A stretch of DNA of 64,000 bases, from NCBI GenBank assembly GCA_012295275.1, contig CM022679.1, positions 1,006,775 to 1,070,774 of the forward strand, written 5' to 3'. Both the position numbers and the translations under genes were made by a program. This DNA is from Chrysomallon squamiferum. Its lineage: Eukaryota > Mollusca > Gastropoda > Neomphalida > Peltospiridae. The stretch's first letter is position 1. Every line of letters begins with the position of its first letter. Under the pieces are notes generated by a model. That model did no database searches. It was not told the DNA's origin and saw only the letters and a program-made list of their open reading frames with translations. Positions 34,789 to 64,000 of the stretch are shown piece after piece.

Positions 34789-36532
34789 TGTTGTTGTTGT
34801 TGTTGTTGTTAGTCAGATTGGGACAGTCTGTTGATATAAAGGAAAATATATTATTATAGATATATAAAGTTTATGTGTGCTGATACATGTTGCAGATAAG
34901 GTAAAAATGAGAACACCTCATATAAAAGCAGTGAGCTGCTGTCAGGATCCATTGGTTGTTGATGACACCGCCACCGCAGTACCACACACTAGACCTCGTC
35001 GTTATCCACAGCAGGTTTTGGTAGACTACTGTACCCTTGAGTAAAACTATCCACGGGTCACTACCACGTGATATCTTCTCACCGCCGATTGTACGTCTGT
35101 GTATCCTTTGACTTTCTACAAACAAAATAAATCAATAAGTAAGTAAGTAAGTAAATAAATCAATAAAATAAAATAAAATAAAATAAAATAATGAATGAAT
35201 GAATGAATGAATGAATGAATGAATAAATAAATAAATGAATAAATAAATGAAGTAAAATAAAATATGAAAAAAGAAAGAAAATAAGATAATTTAAAAATTT
35301 AAGAAAAGTAAATAAATAAATACAAAATTAATTATTATAATTATGATAAAATAATAATTATAATAATAAAAAGATAATAATGATTAAAATAATAATAATA
35401 AAAAAGACAATGAAAAATAAAGAAAGTTAATGTGACTGTGGACACAGAAAGGAAAATGTCTGATAAATCTATCATTTGTTCATCTGTGGTTTGGCAGAAA
35501 GGTACACTGTAACATGACAATGTTAGAGAGATTAAAGGACGTTGATAGGCTCTGATACACAACTTGCTCTCTTCTGAAGTGACTTGTTCAGTTAACTTCT
35601 GATTCAACACAGGGAATATTCATAGCCTTTTGTTTAACATGGCAGTCTTGAAATCTGATGACAAGGGGATGAGTGGAATGCGAAAATGAGGGGATGTCGA
35701 CCGAGGGTGGCAGTATTATTACAGTCAGTAAAACTAGTTCAGCTGGAGAAGGCTCAGGTATCACGTGACAGCAAATTGGACTCGACGTCTGGTTAGGTCT
35801 GCCACATACAGTGGAAATGCCTCTGAACCAGTTGTTTCCTCACTGTCACTCGCCGCAAGACCTGAGTCTTACCAAGATGTATCAATTCACTGTCCAGCAT
35901 CTCATACACATCAGATACACTTTGAGGTCAGTGCAATGTACATGAAGTCTATTCACTTCGTAACCCTGGACGTCATCTAGGGATCTTTTTAACCATGAAT
36001 GTTTTGTTTTCCTGAAATCGTTTTATGGTCCATTAGGATCTGCCATATTTTGTAAAATAGTGATTAAAATATATATATAAAAAGAAAATTAGAAACAAGA
36101 TAAAAAGCTGGCTGCAGAAACAATTCATATCAACATTCTTCTGTTTAATTAATTTGAATACAGAATTTTTTACATTGTCTCATTTATTATGATTGTAAAT
36201 GCTTTCGTGGATTTAACTTTCTTCATTATGTCTATACTGTTCACACATACATATTTCTGCTATGTACATAAACAAACTGCATATTGCTATATCTATGTAT
36301 CTACCTATCTAATGACCTATCTCTCTCTCTATCTATACATTTATCTGACTATTTATCTCTATCTATCTATCTATCTATCAATCAATCTATTTGTCTATTT
36401 ATCTATCTATTACAATAGAGACATATTATGAATATTAAAATGTACATATTTTTTTATACGTACAACAATGGACATTTTATTCTTACCTTTAATCTTTAGG
36501 AGACAAAATACAAGCAAAATATGAAAAAGCAT
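31519..36532 (-). CDS. U4: secreted S1 serine protease, 292 aa
   Basis: Exons: 36532-36487, 35115-34917, 34549-34492, 33915-33798, 33287-33126, 32602-32466, 31677-31519; intact 879-nt frame with the family phases. Triad present: LTAAHC (His77), AHDIAIV (Asp146), GDSGSALVC (Ser243). Activation site HRR/TIGG. Private features: exon 3 begins SKGLMDPSKW, exon 4 has KQWEIRV (Glu for the Asp of the other copies), the 170-loop is KVHNERM, and the C-terminus has YLPWIKKH, a Pro inside the normally helical tail. Position 189 is Gly. It lies head-to-head with P4, with 1.45 kb between the two start codons. Predicted active, non-trypsin specificity. Confidence 0.86.
31687..32340. repeat. (AAT)n, degenerate triplets and (AAAT)n, U4 intron 6
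   Basis: Triplet repeats fill the intron, ending with an AAAT tract at 32290-32338. The 220-codon plus frame here is a triplet artefact. Confidence 0.9.
34020..34450. repeat. (CTGT)n/(TATG)n tract, U4 intron 3
   Basis: Less pure than in U1-U3, with several ACATATCTATGTACT repeats around 34300. Confidence 0.85.
35410..36060. other. Conserved intron 1 block (U4)
   Basis: Fourth direct copy of the intron 1 block, with the 71-codon plus frame at 35765-35980 carrying a Thr to Ile change. Adjacent AAAT and GAAT tracts at 35120-35300. Confidence 0.6.
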
Positions 36533-37236
36533 GGCACTGTTAAATATTTAATATTATTATTTACATTTGTAAACCAAAAAACATATATTAGAAAATGAAG
36601 TATAACGTGTGAAATGGACTTCGCGTGTAATTATTATAATATCTACACGTATAATGAGCATGCACACCCGTTTGTTTACCACAAAATTTAATTTGCATGC
36701 AGACACTGCTTTCCGAGCTGTTGATATAAAAACAGAAACATGCAGCAAAATAGTCTGATATTTAACACATCAGATGCACGTTCACAAAGGTTTTAGAAAA
36801 TATATGTATGTTCTCAAAGGTTATAGAAAATATATGTTCAGAAAGGTTGTACAAATTACATGTATGTTCACAAAGGTTATACAAATTACATGTATGTTCA
36901 GAAAGGTTATACCAAATTTTATGTATTTAACAACGGTTATACAAATGATGTGCACGTTTACGAAGGCTATACAAATTATATGTGTGTTCACAAAGGTTAT
37001 ACCAAAAACAAAACGTTATAAAAAAAAAAACACAAACCAAAAAAACAACAAAAATACATCATGTAAATTTTATACTGAATTTTCTTTTTCTTTTTTAATT
37101 CTGTTTTATTGCCTTCAGATAGTAAGATAATGTTATACAATTTTTTGTACTGAAATATAACACACTAATATATAGTTTTCGAACTGAAATTATAACAGCG
37201 GTGTATATACCGAACACTGAATATGATAAGATATGA

Positions 37237-37285
<49 letters not shown>

Positions 37286-37985
37286 GCCAATAATAACATC
37301 TAAGAAATAATAACAGCAAAAATAACAATAATAACAATAACAACAACAATAATAATTATAATAATATGTTAGCAGTAGTCATAATATTACTAATAATAAC
37401 AATAACAGTAATGATGATGATAATAGTGATAAGAATAGTGGTAATGACAATAATATCAGTAATGATGATGATGAGGATTGTGGTAATGACAATAATATCA
37501 GTAATGACAATAATATCAGTAATGACGATGATGAGGATTGTGGTAATGACAATAATATCAGTAATGACGATGATGAGGATTTTGGTAATGACAATAATAT
37601 CAGTAATGATAATGATGGGGATTGTGGTAATGACAATAATATCAGTAATGATAATGATGGGGATTGTGGTAATGACAATAATATCAGTAATGACGATGAT
37701 GAGGATTGTGGTAATGACAATAATATCAGTAATGATAATGATGGGGATTGTGGTAATGACAATAATATCAGTAATGATGATGATGAGGATTGTGGTAATG
37801 ACAATAATATCAGTAATGACGATGATGAGGATTGTGGTAATGACAATAATAACAACGAGACACAGAGTTTATTAAATATTAATTCGAAGATGACAAATTG
37901 AAATTTTTATTGATTAAATGTGTATAAATTATTCACCTGTCTGTCAAATTTCAAACATTTTCACTGGAATCACTTGAAACTGGAT
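36533..37985. promoter_or_regulatory. Shared upstream region of divergent U4 and P4
   Basis: The only DNA between two start codons on opposite strands. It contains the 31-bp minisatellite (36775-37010), an AAT tract (37238-37285) and a 42-bp minisatellite (37430-37855). No core promoter element could be assigned confidently. Confidence 0.4.
37430..37855. repeat. 42-bp minisatellite
   Basis: About ten copies with core GATGAGGATTGTGGTAATGA. Since 42 is a multiple of three, frames stay open on both strands with a 14-residue period. This is treated as non-coding because the peptides have no family features and the array lies in a promoter interval. Confidence 0.9.
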
Positions 37986-47843
<9,858 letters not shown>

Positions 47844-47874
47844 AACTATAACTCAGTCCATTAAAATCTGCTGT

Positions 47875-47880
47875 AATAAA
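47875..47880 (+). promoter_or_regulatory. Polyadenylation signal AATAAA (P4)
   Basis: Canonical hexamer 32 bp after the P4 stop codon, just before the AAT tract at 47937. Confidence 0.65.
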
Positions 47881-47934
47881 ATTTATATACTGTTTGTGAT
47901 GAATTCTTTCTTCCTGACTTTATGTATAAACAAA

Positions 47935-48013
<79 letters not shown>

Positions 48014-48846
48014 TAATAATTAAAAAAAATAATAATAATAATAACAATAATAATAGTCATAATAAATAAATAAATAAATAAGCGACATTGTAGATTTTTG
48101 CAGTTATCAACAACATACTTTGACAATAACAACATACACTACTACAACAACTAAAACTACTACTACAATTTCTACTACTATTACTTTTATTATTTCTACT
48201 GCTACTATTACTAGTACATAACATAAACAATACGAATGATAATGGTCACAATATATTATAGAAACAATGCCACAGGACACACACAAGTAAGTTCAACAAG
48301 CAAGTAAATAAAAAATTAAATACCACCACCAAATCAATGATTAAATAAAATAATTAAATAAATAAAATGGTGGTAATAATAATACTGATAGCCATATTGA
48401 TATTCAGAAAAATGATTATTATTATGAATACGTAGTTCCCATTTGCATTACAATTATTTGTATGCACACAGTCAAATAGCCACTTCGACCACTTGTGTCA
48501 GAAAATCAAGTTTTTAAATCGTTAGGTCGTGTCGTTATTACAGCATAATCAGAATTTTAAACACAAAAAACTATTATTATAAACCGAATATACCACAATG
48601 AATGATCAACTAACATATAATTGTTATCTCCTTCTTTCTTTTTATTTTGTTTAATTTTTAAAATAATGTTAATTAATTAATTACTTTTTGTTGGGATTCT
48701 TGCTTACAGTTGAATAGTGTTCTTCATCTTTTCTATTTTAATTATTTAAGAATTATATAATCAATAAATAAAATTTAATATCTGCATTATTTTCATTAAT
48801 AAAAAAGAAATACTACTACTACTACTATTAATAATAATAATAATAA

Positions 48847-48877
<31 letters not shown>

Positions 48878-48935
48878 AACTAAACAGATAAATAATAATA
48901 ATAATAATAATAATAAGAAGAAGAAGAAGAAGAAG

Positions 48936-48971
<36 letters not shown>

Positions 48972-49377
48972 AATAATAAACTCTGGGCTTTTTACGAAAT
49001 GTGAAATTTTAAAGTGACACAAACAAATAATTAACAACTACAGTTTTCTTCTTAGATTTTCTTCCTCATTGACTTCCTTATTTTCTTCCTTATTGCCTTT
49101 TTTATTTTTTATTTTTTATTTTTTTATTTTTTTTGTTTCTTTGTTTGTGTGGACATAGTACATTGACACAATTACATGCAGTTAGCAGTGACTATTCTGT
49201 TATTTTAAGTACATCTGAGTACATTCTGCAGACAGACAATATTAAATCATGACGTGACAAACACCAGATGGCGCTGGAAATAATCGAAACGAATGTACGA
49301 ATTTCTTACATTACATTCTAGGAAGGAAAACTCGAAAGAAAGAGAATGTTCTAGACTTTATTCTGTAAGTGGAAACT
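47881..49377. other. Tail-to-tail intergenic region between P4 and P2
   Basis: Contains AAT tracts (47937-48075, 48820-48980), a mixed-composition AT-rich stretch and the P2 polyadenylation signal at 49357-49362. No exon recognised. Confidence 0.6.
49357..49362 (-). promoter_or_regulatory. Polyadenylation signal AATAAA (P2)
   Basis: Minus-strand AATAAA, 15 bp past the P2 stop codon. The distance is short but acceptable. Confidence 0.5.
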
Positions 49378-55812
<6,435 letters not shown>

Positions 55813-57118
55813 TTTAAACATTCAAATGTTAAAAATAGAACAACAACATCAAGAAAAAAATCCATCACCGCCTACTTTGATTAAATTATATAAATGTTGC
55901 ACATTATTGTAAATGTTATTCCTGGACTGGAGGAAAGGGGAGTTTTATAGTGAAATATAAAACCAGATATTTCTTATGATGTGACAGGAGCAGCAGGTGG
56001 TGGGAAGGTCAAATAAGAATAAAATCATCAAAACCAGTGTTACAATTATTGGAGGTTTAACCCGTTAACGTTATCTACATTTCATCTCTTGCAACTTTTT
56101 TTTTTTTTTTTTCATATCAGGGTGTTGCTGCTTGTCCGTTTTTGTACGTTTTAAAGAATAAATCATTTTAGTGACTTAATAATATAATCAAACTGTCGAG
56201 CAAAAACAGTTTTCTAGGTTGTGTGAAAATAACACAGTCTGATACATTTCATTGCATACATCCCAGCTGATTTTCGATTATTTTCATTATTGATTTAATT
56301 CTTAGAAACTTATGATCACTATAACTGCCAGTTTGCAGCAAAGCATGTCAACAGATTATTATTATTATTATTATTATTACTTTTTTGTATTTATTTCTTT
56401 TCTTCAGGAAGTGAAAATAACACGTAGGTTTACATTGTGACTGCCAGTCGAACTAACCAACTTCTTAAACTTTCAGGTTTAACGTGTGGTTGAAATTTTC
56501 ATAAAGCTAACAGGTAAAATGATTAATTAAATTCCTGCGCACACTCACATTCTTGAGAAATCCAGACGTCTCGTATCTTGGGAATACTTTCCCAGGATGC
56601 TTACTAGGCTCACTACACCCAAAATACAACACTAATGTCGCTTTGCCAGTACTTCTTCGTGAACAGTAAAGGGGAGACTAACGTACTGGGAGGGGACACA
56701 GAGTAAGGGTGATGGTCTACCGGTGTCATACAGCGTCAGTGATCACATCTGTCAAACTGTTGCTGGGATGCAACCAAATTTTAGGGTATTTGTGATCTGC
56801 CCGAACAAGCACTAACTAGGTAATTTGAAATTATAATGTCAAACAGAGACTTATCTTCACAATATCAGTACAATATGTCACAGTGCTTGTTTTGTGTTTT
56901 TTTGCTGATGAACCAAAAGAAGATGACAAGTAAAATGTGTGGAAGATTCGTGTCTGAGATGACGTAAAGACAGCAGAGTCACGTTGCCAGATCCAGTGGG
57001 TCAGAGAGTGTAATGCTAAATTAAAACGACGTTACATTTCTCCGGCTGTTAGAAAACAACAACAAAAGATGCATTTAACTTCATTTAATTCTTGTCTGAA
57101 AATAATGTGCGCGAAACG
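55813..57118. other. Intergenic between P2 and P3
   Basis: Mixed AT-rich sequence with less repeat than elsewhere. It should include the P2 promoter and the P3 3' end. Nothing else recognised; no good AATAAA was found close to the P3 stop, only ATTAAA-type variants near 57084. Confidence 0.5.
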
Positions 57119-61837
<4,719 letters not shown>

Positions 61838-62286
61838 GTTGTCACTTTGAACTTTGGATTACGTTTAATTTCAATGCATAATTCTATTTTTTATTCTTTA
61901 TTTATTTATTTATTTATTTAACTATTATTATTATGATTATGATTATGATTATTATGATTATTATTATTATTATTATTTATTTATTTATTTTATTATTATT
62001 ATTATTCTCTTGATGCGTACGTACCGCCTACTTCTATTCATCTGTGTGCATATTAGTTAAAAACCACAGTTTGGAATATTAACTCACATGATTGGATGGT
62101 GCAATCAGTAAAGAGGTTAAAGGTCAGAGTAGAGAGGTCCAATTGTTTCATTTGTTTTCTAGAAATCTGACAGCTAATGTGAACGCAGGAAGCATGATTT
62201 AGTTGAAACTTGGATAAACGACATCATCATCATTATCAACAACAATAACAATACCAATAACATTAATAAGAAAAACAACGCCAATC

Positions 62287-62374
<88 letters not shown>

Positions 62375-63009
62375 CAATGGTTGTAGTTGCAGCAGTATTA
62401 TTAATAATCACAGCAACAAAAACAACAACAGTAACAACAATAGCAAAAACAAAATTAATAACAAAAATGATAATAATGATAATAACAGGAACTTTTCTTA
62501 TTACAAATGAACAGTAAACAAACTGGACATTATTATTTAAGCATTACAATACGAAAAAAAAAAAAAAAAAAAGAAGGAAAAGAGACAGATGTTAGAATGC
62601 AGAAAAATAATTAAAAAATTAACACACGTAGCACAACAAAACAACTACTGGTGGGATTCGCTAACCGTACTGGGAATATGTTATCTTTCCTTGCTGCCCT
62701 AAACACGTGACTCGATTGCTTAATGGATCATCCTAGTCTGCTGATCAGTGTATTTCTAATGCTGATCATTACCAAAGCTGTGGGCAGGCAAATGTTATGT
62801 CAGTCCTGTATGAATAAACAGTTCTAAACAAGACCGCGCTGTCAGTGAAAGCTGGAGGCAGCATATATTGTTGTCGACGGTTTGCTGTCAACCCCCGTCC
62901 CCTCCCACCCTCTCTGCTGTTAGACAGGGAGAGGCCGAAAGCGTGTTTTGAAACATAAACGAGAACTCGAAAAATATTCCGTTAGTGCGAGGCGCGTAAT
63001 GTCACTGAG
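61838..63009. other. 5' flank of P3
   Basis: Contains TTTA/ATT tracts (61890-62005), an AAT-TAG compound tract (62285-62375) and, at about 62640-62990, a stretch of balanced composition without an open frame. The P3 promoter should lie in the proximal part; no TATA box could be assigned with confidence. Confidence 0.5.
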
Positions 63010-64000
63010 TGCACACTCGACATTTTAATACTAATAGCTGTAAACACATTATTAGTTTGCTACCGAACAAACACGACATTTTAATACTAATAGCTGTAAA
63101 CACATTATTAGTTTGCTACCGAACAAACACGACATTTTAATACTAATAGCTGTAAACACATTATTAGTTTGCTACCGAACAAACACGACATTTTAATACT
63201 AATAGCTGTAAACACATTATTAGTTTGCTACCGAACAAACACAACATTTTAATACTAATAGCTCTTTCTGTAAACACATTATTAGTTTGCTACCGAACAA
63301 ACACGACATTTTAATACTAATAGCTGTAAACACATTATTAGTTTGCTACCGAACAAACACAACATTTTAATACTAATAGCTCTTTAAACACATTATTAGT
63401 TTGCTACCGAACAAACACAACATTTTAATACTAATAGCTGTAAACACATTATTAGTTTGCTACCGAACAAACACAACATTTTAATACTAATAGCTGTAAA
63501 CACATTATTAGTTTGCTACCGAACAAACACAACATTTTAATACTAATAGCTCTTTAAACACATTATTAGCTTGCTACCGAACAAACACAACATTTTAATA
63601 CTAATAGCTGTAAACACATTATTAGTTTGCTACCGAACAAACGCAACATTTTAATACTAATAGCTGTAAACACATTATTAGTTTGCTACAGAACAAACAC
63701 AACATTTTAATACTAATAGCTGTAAACACATTATTAGTTTGCTACCGAACAAACACAACATTTCAATACTAATAGCTGTAAACACATTATTAGTTTGCTA
63801 CCGAACAAACACAACATTTTAATACTAATAGCTGTAAACACATTATTAGTTTGCTACCGAACAAACACAACATTTCAATACTAATAGCTGTAAACACATT
63901 ATTAGTTTGCTACAGAACAAACACAACATTTTAATACTAATAGCTCTTTAAACACATTATTAGTTTGCTACCGAACAAACACAACATTTTAATACTAATA
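63010..64000. repeat. 56-bp satellite, continues past the window
   Basis: Seventeen or more head-to-tail copies of a roughly 56-bp unit with cores TTTTAATACTAATAGC and TTAGTTTGCTACCGAACAA. Length variants carry GCTCTTTAAAC or GCTCTTTCTGTAAAC. Each unit has a 7-bp inverted repeat, ACTAATA and TATTAGT, around TGTAAACA. High copy identity suggests recent homogenisation. Confidence 0.95.

Noticed and set aside
37366-37875. 169-codon plus and 158-codon minus frames as a repeat protein gene
   Set aside because: Both strands open with the same period shows this is a 42-bp repeat effect. No signal peptide, splice context or family motif.

Overview
The window is AT-rich, intron-rich animal DNA, probably from a lophotrochozoan and possibly a mollusc. 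This guess rests on GT-AG introns of 0.2-3 kb, secreted S1 protease and PAN-like/C-type-lectin exons, and introns packed with tetranucleotide, trinucleotide and minisatellite repeats. The species cannot be fixed from the sequence. No bacterial-style operons, RNA genes or CRISPR arrays were seen.

Layout: (1) 1-5.7 kb, a minus-strand gene with a cysteine-rich PAN/apple-like exon and two exons that make one C-type lectin domain. (2) 5.76-37.2 kb, four tandem minus-strand copies of about 6.5-7.7 kb (U1-U4). Each holds a complete seven-exon secreted chymotrypsin-fold serine protease gene plus matching 5' and 3' flanks. Between U1 and U2 sits an inverted partial copy (signal exon plus His57 exon, frameshifted). 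With the 5' half of U1 it forms a head-to-head palindrome with arms of about 3 kb. (3) 38-47.9 kb, a diverged plus-strand paralogue (P4) transcribed divergently from U4. (4) 49.4-61.8 kb, two further diverged minus-strand paralogues (P2, P3). (5) 62-64 kb, non-coding DNA ending in a 56-bp satellite that runs off the window.

All seven apparently complete proteases share one gene structure: seven coding exons with intron phases 1,2,0,1,1,0. Six predict 292 residues and P2 predicts 301. Exon 1 is a signal peptide, exon 2 carries the activation site and His57, exon 5 carries Asp102 and exon 7 carries Ser195. The family departs from textbook trypsins. Position 189 is Gly, so trypsin specificity is not expected. 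The Cys that normally pairs with Cys191 (Cys220) is missing, while extra Cys occur around the GWG motif. The new N-terminus after activation is usually Thr or Ala rather than Ile. U2 has His57 replaced by Asn and should be a secreted pseudoprotease. The young copies differ most in the 37-loop and the 170-loop, which fits diversification of substrate or inhibitor binding.

Most of the remaining DNA is simple repeat. Many long open frames in it are artefacts of repeats whose period is a multiple of three or that lack stop codons. A gene cluster of secreted proteases, a pseudoprotease and a lectin suggests an effector locus (immune, digestive or salivary). That is inference; nothing in the sequence fixes the tissue.
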